64,000 nt of DNA from Chitinophaga caeni (GCF_002557795.1 NZ_CP023777.1:1504001-1568000); one strand, 5' to 3'; shown: positions 54,334 through 63,886, counted from the stretch's first letter. The notes: a model not told the origin generated them from the sequence alone. Translations and numbers: made by a program.

Positions 54334-55485
54334 TTAATGGATCAACTCTTTTAATTTATCCGTTAATGCCGCGCCTCTTAAGTCTGCCGCTACCACTTTG
54401 CCATCCGGGTCAATTAATAAATTTGCCGGGATCGCGTTGATATTATATAATCTTGCTGCTTCACTTTCCCAACCTTTCAGATCGCTTACATGCGTCCAGG
54501 TCAATTGATCATCAGCGATTGCTTTTTCCCAGTTCTCTTTTTTATTGTCAAGGGATACACCCAAGATCGTGAAGTTCTTGTTTTTAAATTGATTGTAGGC
54601 ATTCACCACGTTGGGGTTCTCTTTACGGCATGGCCCGCACCAGCTAGCCCAGAAATCTACCAATACATATTTACCTTTAAAAGAACTTAACGACACTTTT
54701 TTGCCGTTCACAGTCGGCAAGGTAAAATCTGGCGCCGGTTTACCGATTAAGTCGGACAGCTCGGGAGCATCTGCATTTGCTTGCGCAGTTTCTCCCATGG
54801 AATTAATTTGTTCATGCAGCTCCTTGACCATCGTGTTGCCAGGGAATTTCTTTACAAGATCAGCAACGGCTGTCTTGATGTTACCCAACTCTTCATTACC
54901 GTTCGGTCTTAACATGCTGATTGCCAAAGCGCCAACTACGGGCGACTTGGTGTCCTTGGCTACCTGCATAAAGTAACCGTTTAAGGATTTGGAGTTTTGC
55001 TCGAATTGTTTTTGTTTCGTTTGCAATAAGCTATCACTTCCGGGTACTTTGCTCAAGCTATCCAACTCCATCATCTGGTTGGTTAGTTCTGTATTTTTTG
55101 CGCTCAACTCGGAAAACATCTTTTGTAATTCTACAGATGCATCCGACCCGGTAATTTTTACATGTTCCAAATCATTGTAATCACCTTTGATTTGCATATC
55201 GCCCGCATCTAGTGCCAGGAGGATGTACTTGCCTTCGTCTATACTAATGCGGTATAAGCCTTGCTCTGCTACCATTCCCTCCAAGGCAAATTTACCACTG
55301 GCGTCCGTGATGTTAGCCGTGTCTACTAGTAAAGGCTCATTAATAGTTAATTCTTCCAAGCTCACTTTTTTCAACGGTGCATGATCTAACTGGACATCGA
55401 TTTTGAATGCGCCTTTTTCCGGCTCGTTTTTACAACTTACCATCAAAGTTGTCGCGACTGCTAATAGGAATGCAAGTTTTTTCAT
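54334..55485 (-). CDS. TlpA-like thiol-disulfide oxidoreductase lipoprotein with DUF4369 N-terminal domain
   Basis: 383 residues. Lipobox MVSC near residue 18. The N-terminal part (about 25-120) is a DUF4369-like beta domain (KKVSLEELTINEPLLVDTANI, ASGKFALEG). A helical middle region follows, then a thioredoxin fold from about 245 with PAPDFTLPTVNGKKVSLSSF, and the active site WCGPC at 282-286. The cis-proline region is INAIPANLLIDPDG. It should act in the periplasm on protein disulfides, for example in cytochrome c maturation or cell-envelope redox; the partner is unknown. It has its own terminator. Confidence 0.9.
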   Translation of the reverse strand: MKKLAFLLAVATTLMVSCKNEPEKGAFKIDVQLDHAPLKKVSLEELTINEPLLVDTANITDASGKFALEGMVAEQGLYRISIDEGKYILLALDAGDMQIKGDYNDLEHVKITGSDASVELQKMFSELSAKNTELTNQMMELDSLSKVPGSDSLLQTKQKQFEQNSKSLNGYFMQVAKDTKSPVVGALAISMLRPNGNEELGNIKTAVADLVKKFPGNTMVKELHEQINSMGETAQANADAPELSDLIGKPAPDFTLPTVNGKKVSLSSFKGKYVLVDFWASWCGPCRKENPNVVNAYNQFKNKNFTILGVSLDNKKENWEKAIADDQLTWTHVSDLKGWESEAARLYNINAIPANLLIDPDGKVVAADLRGAALTDKLKELIH

Positions 55486-55578
55486 CTATAATTTTTTTAT
55501 ATACGTATCAACCGTAGGAATTCAAAAGTACTAACTATCGTTAGAAAAAGATGTTAAAGTTCTATGATAATATAAAAC

Positions 55579-55627
55579 GGCAAACGGGCTGCCGTAACAT
55601 ACTATATATTACGGCAACCCGTTTGCA
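55579..55627 (-). terminator. Strong hairpin terminator of gatB
   Basis: Arms 55580-55597 and 55609-55626 form an 18-position stem with a single mismatch (GCAAACGGG and TGCCGTAA on one side), 11-base loop. On the minus strand it continues into GTTTTAT. It begins 17 bases after the gatB stop codon. Confidence 0.8.
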
Positions 55628-55643
55628 GCGTGAAATTTTTTAT

Positions 55644-57098
55644 TTATTGACCCAACTTGCTTGCTAGCAACTGGTTTGTCAATTTTGGGTCGGCATTTCC
55701 TTTGGAGCGCTTCATTACTTCTCCTACGAACATGCCAATCAATCCTTTCTTTCCCGCTTTGTAAGCGGCAACTTTACCTGGGAATAATGATAAAACTTCA
55801 TCGATGATTATTTCAAGGGAGCCCGAATCGGTATTTTGCAGTAAGTTCATTTCCGTCGCGAGTTCCAAGGGCGATTTGGCAGGCGCTTCCAGCAAGGCGG
55901 GAAATAATTTTGATGAAGCCGCGGAAAAACTAAGCTTTCCTTCCTGGACGAGCAAAATTAAGTCTGCCATTACCTGCGCAGGTAATGGGAAGGAGTCCAT
56001 ATCGATACTTTTGTCATTCAGGTAAGACTTGATCGGGCCGAGCATCCAGTTGGATGCGGCTTTGTAATGGGGCGTGAGGGTTGTTAGTGACTCGAAGTAC
56101 AGGGCGGTACCTTTGTCATCGCATATCACGCGGGCATCATATCCTGGTAATCCCAGCTTGGTGGTGTATTTTTCGACCAACTCGTTCGGCAGGGCAGGAA
56201 GCTGCAACCTAATTTCTTCGATGAAGGCATCCGTAAAGTTGAAAGGCGCTAGGTCCGGCTCCGGGAAATAACGGTAATCATTGGCTTCTTCCTTGGATCT
56301 CATCGGGAAGGATGTGCCCGTACTGGCATCAAAACTGCGGGTTTCTTGTTCAATACGTCCGCCGGATTCAACAAGTTGGATTTGCCTTGAAATCTCAGCT
56401 TCTATCGCTCTCTTCACATTCCGGATGGAGTTCATATTTTTTACTTCTACCTTGGTTCCCAGCTTTGTTTCACCCTTTGGACGGATTGAGATATTCGCAT
56501 CGCAACGCATGCTGCCTTCTTCCATATTGCCATCGCAGACCTCGATATACCTCACTAGGCGGCGTAATTCCGTTAAATAGGAATAGGCATCTTCCGCGTT
56601 GTGGATGCATGGTTCGGTAACGATTTCAACCAAAGGTACGCCCGCGCGGTTATAATCAACATAGGTATAAGCTGGATCAAGATCATGTATGGATTTGCCG
56701 GCATCCTCTTCCAAGTGTATCCTATTTAAATGTACCTTTCCGGTACCTGCTGCGGTGGGTATATCAACATATCCGCCGATGCAGATCGGGGCGGTATGTT
56801 GCGATACCTGGTAGCCTTTTGGCAGGTCGGGATAGAAATAGTTTTTACGGGCAAAATAATTCTCTTTTTCTATCTCGCAGTGGCAGGAGAGACCCAAGCG
56901 GATGGCATATTCTACCGCTTTCTTGTTCATGAAAGGCAAAGTTCCGGGATGAGCCAAGGTAATAGGGCTGATATGTGTATTAGGCGCACCGCCGAATGCA
57001 GCGCTATCGGCCACGAACAATTTGCTGGCGGTTTGCAACTGTGCATGCACTTCTAAACCTATTACTGCTTCATACTTATCTTCGATCGTTGCACTCAT
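55644..57098 (-). CDS. gatB: Aspartyl/glutamyl-tRNA(Asn/Gln) amidotransferase subunit B
   Basis: 484 residues, the family length. GatB binds misacylated Glu-tRNA(Gln) or Asp-tRNA(Asn) and phosphorylates the acid before amidation with ammonia from GatA. Markers are EAVIGLEVHAQLQTASKLF near the start, ALRLGLS-type CEI (YAIRLGLSCHCEIEKENYFARKNYFYPDLPKGYQ), GSMRCDANISIRP, EVKNMNSIRNVKRAIEAEI, and a C-terminal YqeY-like helical domain. gatA and gatC are not in the window, which is normal in genomes where the subunits are scattered. Confidence 0.97.
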   Translation of the reverse strand: MSATIEDKYEAVIGLEVHAQLQTASKLFVADSAAFGGAPNTHISPITLAHPGTLPFMNKKAVEYAIRLGLSCHCEIEKENYFARKNYFYPDLPKGYQVSQHTAPICIGGYVDIPTAAGTGKVHLNRIHLEEDAGKSIHDLDPAYTYVDYNRAGVPLVEIVTEPCIHNAEDAYSYLTELRRLVRYIEVCDGNMEEGSMRCDANISIRPKGETKLGTKVEVKNMNSIRNVKRAIEAEISRQIQLVESGGRIEQETRSFDASTGTSFPMRSKEEANDYRYFPEPDLAPFNFTDAFIEEIRLQLPALPNELVEKYTTKLGLPGYDARVICDDKGTALYFESLTTLTPHYKAASNWMLGPIKSYLNDKSIDMDSFPLPAQVMADLILLVQEGKLSFSAASSKLFPALLEAPAKSPLELATEMNLLQNTDSGSLEIIIDEVLSLFPGKVAAYKAGKKGLIGMFVGEVMKRSKGNADPKLTNQLLASKLGQ

Positions 57099-57128
57099 AA
57101 AATGATTTTTGTAGGATATTTATTTTTA

Positions 57129-57136
57129 CAAATGTA
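57129..57136 (-). promoter_or_regulatory. Candidate -7 element for gatB (TACATTTG, minus strand)
   Basis: Exact TAnnTTTG match on the minus strand, 30 bases before the gatB ATG. No TTG-type -33 element is evident. Confidence 0.45.
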
Positions 57137-57231
57137 TTTAAAAGTCCGTTTTGATTATTGTTTGTTCATGAAATTAATATAAAATTTGAATATTATTCAA
57201 ATAATTATGGTTTGTATAGAAAATATTTAAA

Positions 57232-58605
57232 ATGACTGAATATTCATCAATCTTTAAGGCGCAGCGTGATTATTTCCTCTCCGGGGCCACGCGCAGCTAT
57301 GATTTTCGGAAGAAACAACTGAAGAAATTAAGATCCATGTTGCAGGATCATGAACAAGATTTATTAGATGCGCTTTATAAAGATATGCGTAAACCGGGCT
57401 TCGAAGCCTACAGCAGCGAATTGGGTTTCGTGTACAACGAAATTAACCACGCCTTGAGGCAACTCTCCCGGTGGATGGAGCCTATACCCGCAACCGCGCC
57501 GTTGACGGTCTTCCCTTCCAAGGCAAAAGTTATCCGGGAACCACTCGGTGTCGTATTAATTGTGGCCCCTTGGAATTACCCGGTGAATTTATTGATAACC
57601 CCCTTAATCGGCGCCATGGCGGCGGGCAACTGTGCCGTATTGAAGCCGTCGGAACTCGTACCCGCTACCAGCAGCTTATTGGCCCGAATGTTTTCAGAAA
57701 ACTTTGCCCCAGATTATATAAACGTCGTGGAAGGTGATGGGGCGGAAGTGGTTCCACGTTTAATGGAACACAGGTTTGATCATGTTTTCTTTACTGGTAG
57801 CATTCCTGTTGGGAGGAAAATTTACGAGATGGCTGCCCGGCAATTAATTCCTGCAACCTTAGAGCTTGGTGGAAAATCTCCCTGTATCGTCGATGAAAAA
57901 GTTGATCTGGCCGTTGCTGCTAAGAGGATTATATGGGGTAAGACATGGAATGCAGGCCAAACATGCATTGCACCGGATTACTTGCTTGTTCAAGAAAATA
58001 TAAAAACAAAATTGATCATCGCCATGCAACAGGCCATAACGGACCTGTTGGGACAAAACGTTCAAGAAAGCGGCGATTATGCCAGGATAATAAATGAAAA
58101 ACATTTCGATCGGCTGATTACTTATTTAAATGATGGTAAAATCGTTTGGGGTGGGCAACACGACAAGCAAGATCTTTTTATTGCACCCACGTTATTAACG
58201 CGGGTTGACCTGGATATGCCGGTAATGCAAGAAGAGATTTTCGGACCTATCTTGCCGGTTCTATCATTTAAGGACAAGGAAGAAGCATTGGGTATTATCC
58301 GGCAGCGACCTTTCCCGTTATCTTGTTATATTTTTACTAAGAATACCGCGTTCGAAAGGTTTTTTGTAGAACAACTTTCATTCGGTGGTGGATGTATCAA
58401 TAATACCCTGGTACATTTAGTGAATACCAATATGCCATTTGGCGGTGTCGGTTATAGTGGCCTGGGAAAATATCATGGTAAATATTCTTTCGAAACATTT
58501 TCACATTATAAAAGTATTACGAAGACGGGTACTTGGCTTGATGTCAAGTTGAAATATGCTCCTTATAAAGAAAAGCTTTCCTGGTTGAAGATATTCATGA
58601 GCTGA
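57232..58605 (+). CDS. NAD(P)-dependent aldehyde dehydrogenase (ALDH3-like)
   Basis: 457 residues, short as in class 3 aldehyde dehydrogenases. PWNYP with the catalytic asparagine N115, LKPSELVPATSSLL (cofactor), FTGSIPVGRKI, the general base E211 in LELGGKSP, and the nucleophile C245 in AGQTCIAPDYLL are all present. MPFGGVGYSGLGKYHGKYSFETFSH lies near the C terminus. The family oxidises fatty or aromatic aldehydes to acids. No membrane anchor is clear. The neighbours do not suggest a pathway. Confidence 0.93.
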   Translation: MTEYSSIFKAQRDYFLSGATRSYDFRKKQLKKLRSMLQDHEQDLLDALYKDMRKPGFEAYSSELGFVYNEINHALRQLSRWMEPIPATAPLTVFPSKAKVIREPLGVVLIVAPWNYPVNLLITPLIGAMAAGNCAVLKPSELVPATSSLLARMFSENFAPDYINVVEGDGAEVVPRLMEHRFDHVFFTGSIPVGRKIYEMAARQLIPATLELGGKSPCIVDEKVDLAVAAKRIIWGKTWNAGQTCIAPDYLLVQENIKTKLIIAMQQAITDLLGQNVQESGDYARIINEKHFDRLITYLNDGKIVWGGQHDKQDLFIAPTLLTRVDLDMPVMQEEIFGPILPVLSFKDKEEALGIIRQRPFPLSCYIFTKNTAFERFFVEQLSFGGGCINNTLVHLVNTNMPFGGVGYSGLGKYHGKYSFETFSHYKSITKTGTWLDVKLKYAPYKEKLSWLKIFMS

Positions 58606-58615
58606 TCCATAAAAG

Positions 58616-58643
58616 AAAGGCCCCTGCGATTTTGCAGGAGCCT
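58616..58643 (-). terminator. Terminator between aldehyde dehydrogenase and PDZ genes
   Basis: GGCCCCTGC (58619-58627) pairs with GCAGGAGCC (58634-58642) with one mismatch. The T-rich tail lies on the minus strand (TTTCTTTTA), so it mainly serves the PDZ gene. Confidence 0.7.
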
Positions 58644-58647
58644 AAAC

Positions 58648-59667
58648 TTACAGTTTCTCTGAATTGAGTTGTTTCGGGATAGGGATGCTCAACTTTTGTT
58701 GCTTCCCATTTCTCGAAATTACAAGGTTTAAGGTGCTTCCCGGTTTATTAGCCGCTGCATAAGCATCGGCAACATCTTTAGCGCTGGCAACGGCTGTGCC
58801 TGCAATATTTAAGATGATATCATTTTCCTGTAAACCTGCTTTACTAGCCAATGATCCTTGTTCAACACTAATGATCGTGGCGCCTTTACCATCTTCCCTG
58901 TCTTGAACTTCAATTCCCAATCGCTTGCTGTTCCTGTCATTGAAGTTAAAGAACCTTTTAAACATCCCGCGGTCGCTAGGGTTTGCCCTTAAGTCTTCAA
59001 ATATTAAACCGCCCGGCTTTCTATAACCCATTCCAAGGTCTTGTTCTTTCCTAGCCTGTAATTTGGCTTTAGTAGAATGTTCTTTTTTATCGCGGAGGTA
59101 GGTGACGGTTATTTCTTTACCCGGGTCATACTTGGCAATGGTCTCGAATAATTTTTTAGGCTCATCGATCATTATTTGATCGATTTTAGTGATTATATCG
59201 CCTTCTTTTAAGCCGGCTTTATCAGCGGGGCTGCCCGGTTCAACTTTTATAACGGTGGCGCCCGCAGCTTCTTTTTTTTCGGTCATAACACCAAGCAAGG
59301 CTTTACCGGGTTTTATCATCCAGGTACCTTGGCGGGGTTCTGGATCTGGAAAGGATTCCCAGGAGTTTCCCGGTAAAAATTGCAAATCATTCCCGTTCAT
59401 GGGAACGATTTTGCGCAACTGAACGCTAAGGTCACTATCTTGCAAATTTTGATCTAATTTTTTCCCGTTCACATACACATCATCTCCTTTAAACTCGATC
59501 GTAACCTTGCTGTCTTTATCATTTTTTCGTTTGATGACCAATTCGTCATATTCGCCCCAAGCGGATTTATTTTCTTCCTTGGTATTTTGTGCTGAAGCCC
59601 AATCAGGCATAATTAGGGCGCTTGCAACAACGGCCAAAAAACTGAACTTCTTTAGACGTTCTTTCAT
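58648..59667 (-). CDS. PDZ-domain protein without a protease domain
   Basis: 339 residues from the ATG at 59667 (a TTG further upstream is less likely). The signal peptide ends near WASAQ, so it is periplasmic. Two PDZ domains are clear: KALLGVMTEKKEAAGATVIKV, GSPADKAGLKEGDIITKIDQ (about 125-205), and RLGIEVQDREDGKGATIISV, QGSLASKAGLQENDIILNIAG (about 245-335). There is no trypsin-like, S41 or site-2 catalytic segment. It resembles the tail of a DegP-type protein used as a scaffold or sensor. A -7-like element precedes it. Confidence 0.85.
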   Translation of the reverse strand: MKERLKKFSFLAVVASALIMPDWASAQNTKEENKSAWGEYDELVIKRKNDKDSKVTIEFKGDDVYVNGKKLDQNLQDSDLSVQLRKIVPMNGNDLQFLPGNSWESFPDPEPRQGTWMIKPGKALLGVMTEKKEAAGATVIKVEPGSPADKAGLKEGDIITKIDQIMIDEPKKLFETIAKYDPGKEITVTYLRDKKEHSTKAKLQARKEQDLGMGYRKPGGLIFEDLRANPSDRGMFKRFFNFNDRNSKRLGIEVQDREDGKGATIISVEQGSLASKAGLQENDIILNIAGTAVASAKDVADAYAAANKPGSTLNLVISRNGKQQKLSIPIPKQLNSEKL

Positions 59668-59695
59668 GGTAGTATGCAATTTTTTGTTGATGTAA

Positions 59696-59703
59696 CAAAA
59701 TTA
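59696..59703 (-). promoter_or_regulatory. Candidate -7 element for the PDZ gene (TAATTTTG, minus strand)
   Basis: Exact TAnnTTTG match on the minus strand, 28 bases before the ATG; a TTG lies 14 bases further upstream, shorter than the usual spacing. Confidence 0.42.
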
Positions 59704-59775
59704 AAAGCAGATGCTATCAAGAAAAAGTTAAAAGAGGCGTTTGTACTGTAAGGGAATGTTAAAAATGAAGGGGAC

Positions 59776-60162
59776 TTATGCTTTTTTGGCTTGGTAGTTC
59801 ATCCAGTATTTAAATACCAAGGCTCCCGCGATCGCGCCTAACGTGTCGAATAAAACATCGTACATATCGAAGCTGCGGCTGGTAACCAGGTACTTTTGGA
59901 TAAATTCGATCGCTAATCCGTATAAGCCTGCAAGGATCACCACGGAAATGATGGCCAAGTTGGACAATGCCTGGCGCGATTTGTACAAACCGTAACAAAT
60001 CAATACCACGATACCGGCAAATAAGCCGAAATGAACAATTTTATCGAAATGGATCTTGTCGAGGAAGGACACCTGGGGTAAATCTTTACCCGGGAGGGTA
60101 CATAAAACAAGAATGAGGATGATCCATAATATTGCGGGTATAAAAAAACGTATCATCCTCAT
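59776..60162 (-). CDS. VanZ-like family membrane protein
   Basis: 128 residues with four hydrophobic segments (about 5-22, 44-60, 70-90, 105-122). VanZ-like signatures are DKIVHFGLFAGIVVL, GLAIEFIQKYLV and SFDMYDVLFDTLGAIAGAL. The family is named after a teicoplanin-resistance accessory protein, but most members have unknown roles. In Bacteroidota a VanZ-like gene commonly follows gcvH, as here (25-base gap), so they are probably co-transcribed. Confidence 0.85.
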   Translation of the reverse strand: MRMIRFFIPAILWIILILVLCTLPGKDLPQVSFLDKIHFDKIVHFGLFAGIVVLICYGLYKSRQALSNLAIISVVILAGLYGLAIEFIQKYLVTSRSFDMYDVLFDTLGAIAGALVFKYWMNYQAKKA

Positions 60163-60187
60163 TCTGTCGATATTTAGCTTTAAAAAA

Positions 60188-60568
60188 TTATTCTCCTACT
60201 AGGGCTTGGTAAGCTTCTGCTGATAATAATGCTTCTACATCGGCAGGGTTCGTTACGGTCATTTTTACCATCCAACCTTCACCGTAAGGATCTTGGTTGA
60301 CCAATTCCGGTGATGCATCTAGTGCAGGATTCACTTCGTCAATTGTTCCGGCAATAGGTAAAAACAGGTCCGAAACCGTTTTTACGGCTTCTACAGTACC
60401 GAAAATTTCTTCTGCACTTAATGATTTACCAACGCTGGTAATGTCAACGAATACGATATCACCCAATTCACGTTGAGCAAATTCAGTGATGCCGATAGTG
60501 GCCACATTACCCTCCAACGAAATCCATTCGTGGTCTTTGGTATAACGCAGGTTTGATGGAAAATTCAT
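60188..60568 (-). CDS. gcvH: Glycine cleavage system H protein
   Basis: 126-residue lipoyl carrier that shuttles the aminomethyl group between the P, T and L proteins. The lipoylated lysine is K63 in [46 protein letters not shown] and [24 protein letters not shown] are typical. The other glycine cleavage genes are not in the window. Confidence 0.96.
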   Translation of the reverse strand: MNFPSNLRYTKDHEWISLEGNVATIGITEFAQRELGDIVFVDITSVGKSLSAEEIFGTVEAVKTVSDLFLPIAGTIDEVNPALDASPELVNQDPYGEGWMVKMTVTNPADVEALLSAEAYQALVGE

Positions 60569-60675
60569 ATACGATTGATTTTAGGCCGTAAAATTAAAGA
60601 TTGTAGCCAGAAAAATAAAAACTTTTAGTTCGGATAAATACCAGTACTAGCCGATCATCGGCAAATTGACAAACA

Positions 60676-61338
60676 TTAGAAGAAAAGGAACTTCTTCTTA
60701 AGCTTGATTTTCATCGGAACGTCTGCCAGTGGCCGGTTCCTTGCATCGGTTTTCAACGCGGCAATCTTATCGATCACGTCCATGCCTTTTATTACCTGCC
60801 CGAACACGGTATAGCTCTGATCCAAATGCGGTGTGCCGCCGGAGGTTTTGTATACTTCCCTTTGATCTACCGGGATTTTGCGGCCGCCAAGGCGTTTTTG
60901 CTCAACCATATCAAGTTCTTCGTCCGTGAAGACTTTTCCCTGTACGATGTAGAACTGGCAACCGGAGGAGGCTTTTGCCGGGTTGTTATCGCGTGCCGCT
61001 GCCAGGGCGCCTTTTCTATGGTAAAGGTCAAGCTGGAATTCGGCCGGGATAGTGTAGGGGGTATCGCCGTTGCCGAGCTCTTCGCCCGGTTTCGCATGTT
61101 TAGATGTCGGGTCGCCGCCCTGGATCATGAAATGCTCTATCACGCGGTGAAACAGGGTACTGTCGTAAAAATGTTGCTTCACCAACTTGATGAAGTTATC
61201 GCGGTGCTGCGGCGTTTGGTCGTATAGTTTAACGATCATCGTGCCATAGGGAGTAATAATTTTAACCTTTCGGTTTTTCGCGATGGTAAAACTTACGAGT
61301 AACAAGCAGCAGCAGGAGAGTAACAGTTTTTTAATCAT
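60676..61338 (-). CDS. Cyclophilin-type peptidyl-prolyl cis-trans isomerase
   Basis: 220 residues with an N-terminal hydrophobic signal (KKLLLSCCCLLLVSFTIA), so exported; the cysteine run could also allow lipidation. The cyclophilin domain has FIKLVKQHFYDSTLFHRVIEHFMIQGGDPT, KASSGCQFYIVQGKVF and YTVFGQVIKGMDVIDKIA. The catalytic arginine lies in FHRV. It assists folding of periplasmic proteins. The small gene at 61369 ends 30 bases upstream on the same strand, so the two likely share a promoter. Confidence 0.93.
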   Translation of the reverse strand: MIKKLLLSCCCLLLVSFTIAKNRKVKIITPYGTMIVKLYDQTPQHRDNFIKLVKQHFYDSTLFHRVIEHFMIQGGDPTSKHAKPGEELGNGDTPYTIPAEFQLDLYHRKGALAAARDNNPAKASSGCQFYIVQGKVFTDEELDMVEQKRLGGRKIPVDQREVYKTSGGTPHLDQSYTVFGQVIKGMDVIDKIAALKTDARNRPLADVPMKIKLKKKFLFF

Positions 61339-61368
61339 AATAAAATTAGATGGAGGGGTGAAACCGGT

Positions 61369-61701
61369 TTATAGGTCGAAATAAGCTAAAACGTATTCTT
61401 TTAGGAATTGTTCTTGTTCTTGCAAACCCATTTTGGGTACGGGGGATATTTCCTTGAAATGTGGCCATCCTTCTTTGTCCAATCCTTCGAAATTATAATA
61501 TCCGCCTTGGCTGAGCAAGGTACAAACAGCTACGTGCATGAGGTCCTGTTTCTGCTCTTTGCTATATTTCTTTTTAAATTTTTGTAATTCCTGTACGCCT
61601 ATTAAAAAAAGGATGGCTTCCATGTTCGGAGTCTTTCCGAATCTCTCTGCCAGTGTATCTTCCAGGGTTTTCCACCTCGTCACAAAGTCGTCTTGCGTCA
61701 T
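61369..61701 (-). CDS. Small conserved-type protein of unknown function
   Basis: 110 residues, cytoplasmic by appearance (no signal or membrane segment). Features are RFGKTPNMEAILFLIGVQEL, KYSKEQKQDLMHVAVCTLLS and GGYYNFEGLDKEGWPHF. It resembles a small uncharacterised Bacteroidota family; I cannot name a domain. An exact -7-like element precedes it and the cyclophilin gene follows in the same direction. Confidence 0.7.
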   Translation of the reverse strand: MTQDDFVTRWKTLEDTLAERFGKTPNMEAILFLIGVQELQKFKKKYSKEQKQDLMHVAVCTLLSQGGYYNFEGLDKEGWPHFKEISPVPKMGLQEQEQFLKEYVLAYFDL

Positions 61702-61745
61702 GATTTATCAATTAAAATGATATTAAAATATTTAATTTTTCTTGT

Positions 61746-61753
61746 CAAATGTA
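61746..61753 (-). promoter_or_regulatory. Candidate -7 element for the 61369-61701 and cyclophilin genes (TACATTTG, minus strand)
   Basis: Exact TAnnTTTG match on the minus strand, 44 bases before the ATG at 61701. Confidence 0.45.
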
Positions 61754-61941
61754 CGCTTTCGCTAAAAAATCTGTGTAATATCCACTAGCTTTCTTAAATT
61801 GGAATTTTTTTTAAACCATATTTATAGGCCAACGGTACACCTAACCAACAAGTTTAACAGCATTTTAACTGCTAGAAACCTTCCTGGTGGCTCATTGGTA
61901 CTTTGGAATACTTATTTTAGCAACCTCGAAATGTACATCGC

Positions 61942-62943
61942 ATGGAAAATACATCGCAAGACATCCGTCAACTCAATGAAAAGATTCACCAGGCTAGCGC
62001 ATTTGTTGATCTGCTAAACTTGGAATTAGGAAAAGCCATCGTTGGTCAAAAATACATGGTGGAAAGGTTGCTCATAGGCTTATTGGCACAGGGGCACGTC
62101 CTGTTGGAAGGTGTTCCGGGCTTGGCCAAGACGCTTTCGATCAAATCCCTTTCTTCTGCCATCAATGCTAAATTCAGCAGGATACAATTTACCCCGGATC
62201 TATTGCCTGCCGATGTGGTGGGTACCATGATCTACAACCAGCAGAAGAATGAATTCGTGGTAAGGAGAGGCCCCATCTTCGCTAATTTTATATTAGCAGA
62301 TGAGATCAACCGCGCCCCCGCAAAAGTGCAGAGCGCCTTGCTGGAAGCAATGCAGGAAAAGCAAATCACGATCGGGGATACCACCTTTAAATTAGAAGAA
62401 CCCTTCTTGGTATTGGCTACACAAAACCCGATAGAACAAGAAGGTACTTATACGCTGCCGGAAGCGCAGGTCGATCGTTTCATGCTTAAAGTAGTGATCG
62501 GCTATCCAACCAAGGAAGAAGAAAGGTTGATCATCCGCCAAAACCTGAATCCTGACGGGATGGCGAAGATCGCCCCGATAGTGAGCCCGGAAGAAATCTT
62601 GGAAGCGCGTAAATTGGTTAGGGAGGTTTATATGGACGAGAAGATCGAACGTTATATCCTCGATATCGTATTTGCAACCCGTAACCCGGAAGAATATAAA
62701 CTGCAAAAGTTGAAGCCGCTGATCGCTTACGGTGGTTCACCGAGGGCGAGCATTAACCTGGCGCTAGCTTCTAAGGCTTATGCTTTCATGAAACGCCGTG
62801 GCTACGTTATACCTGAAGATGTGAGAAGCGTTTGCTTCGATGTAATGCGTCACAGGGTCGGTTTAACATACGAAGCGGAAGCCGAAAATGTTACCAGCGA
62901 AAACATTCTCAACGAAATCCTCAACGCGGTAGAAGTGCCTTGA
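61942..62943 (+). CDS. MoxR-family AAA+ ATPase
   Basis: 333 residues. Walker A is GVPGLAKT near 52-59, Walker B ILADEINRAPAKVQSALLEAMQE, then TQNPIEQEGTYTLPEAQVDRFMLK (sensor and arginine-finger region) and the C-terminal lid domain with GGSPRASINLALASKAYAF. MoxR ATPases act with VWA-domain proteins as chaperone-like systems for metal insertion or envelope stress. The DUF58 gene follows after 52 bases, the standard pairing at the head of Bat-type operons. Confidence 0.94.
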   Translation: MENTSQDIRQLNEKIHQASAFVDLLNLELGKAIVGQKYMVERLLIGLLAQGHVLLEGVPGLAKTLSIKSLSSAINAKFSRIQFTPDLLPADVVGTMIYNQQKNEFVVRRGPIFANFILADEINRAPAKVQSALLEAMQEKQITIGDTTFKLEEPFLVLATQNPIEQEGTYTLPEAQVDRFMLKVVIGYPTKEEERLIIRQNLNPDGMAKIAPIVSPEEILEARKLVREVYMDEKIERYILDIVFATRNPEEYKLQKLKPLIAYGGSPRASINLALASKAYAFMKRRGYVIPEDVRSVCFDVMRHRVGLTYEAEAENVTSENILNEILNAVEVP

Positions 62944-62995
62944 TGCAAATAACTGCAAAAAGATCTGTACCTATAACTGTTGATAACCGATCGTC

Positions 62996-63862
62996 ATGGA
63001 GACTTCTGAAATATTAAAGAAAGTTCGTCAAATAGAAATCAAAACCAAGGGATTGTCTAATCACATCTTTGCAGGTGAATATCACAGCGCTTTTAAAGGT
63101 CGTGGTATGAACTTCAGCGAGGTGAGGGATTATCAATTCGGTGATGATGTGCGGGCCATCGACTGGAATGTAACAGCGCGCTTTAACCACCCTTTCATCA
63201 AGGTTTTCGAAGAAGAAAGAGAATTGACCGTAATGTTGTTGGTGGATATGAGTGAAAGTGAAAGTTTCGGTACTACCAAGCAAAGTAAACGCGAGATGCT
63301 TACCGAGATCTGCGCGGTAATTGCTTTTAGCGCGATAAAGAATAATGATAAAGTCGGGGTGATCTTCTTCTCTGATGGGGTAGAAAAATATATTCCTCCG
63401 AAGAAAGGTAAATCGCATATCCTGTTTATCATCCGTGAATTATTATCATTCGAACCGAAGAAAAAAGGCACGAACATTGCCGAAACATTACGTTTCTTCA
63501 ATAATGCTACCAAGAAAAGAAGTATCGTATTCCTATTGAGCGATTTTATCTCGAAAGAATACCAGGATGCCTTGAATATCGCCGCAAAAAGGCATGATAT
63601 GGTAGGTATCCATGTTTACGATCCGAGGGATAAGGAGCTGCCGCCCGTCGGTTTAATCCAATTAAAAGATGGAGAAACCGGGCAGATGCAATGGATCGAT
63701 GCTTCCGATAAAAAAGTTAGAAATTATTATACACAACATTTTATACAACATCAACAGTATTGTAGGAATGCCTTCAAGAAAAGCGGTGCCGAATTGGTTT
63801 CCATCGCAACTGATGAAGACTATGTAAAAGCATTGCAGGGCTTTTTCTTGAAACGTGTATAA
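62996..63862 (+). CDS. DUF58 domain protein (VWA-like)
   Basis: 288 residues, cytoplasmic, no membrane segment. The DUF58 signature is GRGMNFSEVRDYQFGDDVRAIDWNVTAR. A von Willebrand A-like fold starts at ELTVMLLVDMSESESFG, with a metal-site-like DxSxS. It ends with FKKSGAELVSIATDEDYVKALQGFF. It is the usual partner of the MoxR ATPase immediately upstream. Together they begin an operon that in Bacteroidota continues with membrane proteins BatA, BatB and BatD, linked to aerotolerance or envelope function. Confidence 0.93.
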   Translation: METSEILKKVRQIEIKTKGLSNHIFAGEYHSAFKGRGMNFSEVRDYQFGDDVRAIDWNVTARFNHPFIKVFEEERELTVMLLVDMSESESFGTTKQSKREMLTEICAVIAFSAIKNNDKVGVIFFSDGVEKYIPPKKGKSHILFIIRELLSFEPKKKGTNIAETLRFFNNATKKRSIVFLLSDFISKEYQDALNIAAKRHDMVGIHVYDPRDKELPPVGLIQLKDGETGQMQWIDASDKKVRNYYTQHFIQHQQYCRNAFKKSGAELVSIATDEDYVKALQGFFLKRV

Positions 63863-63886
63863 TCTTTGTGCAACCTTAAAATGATC

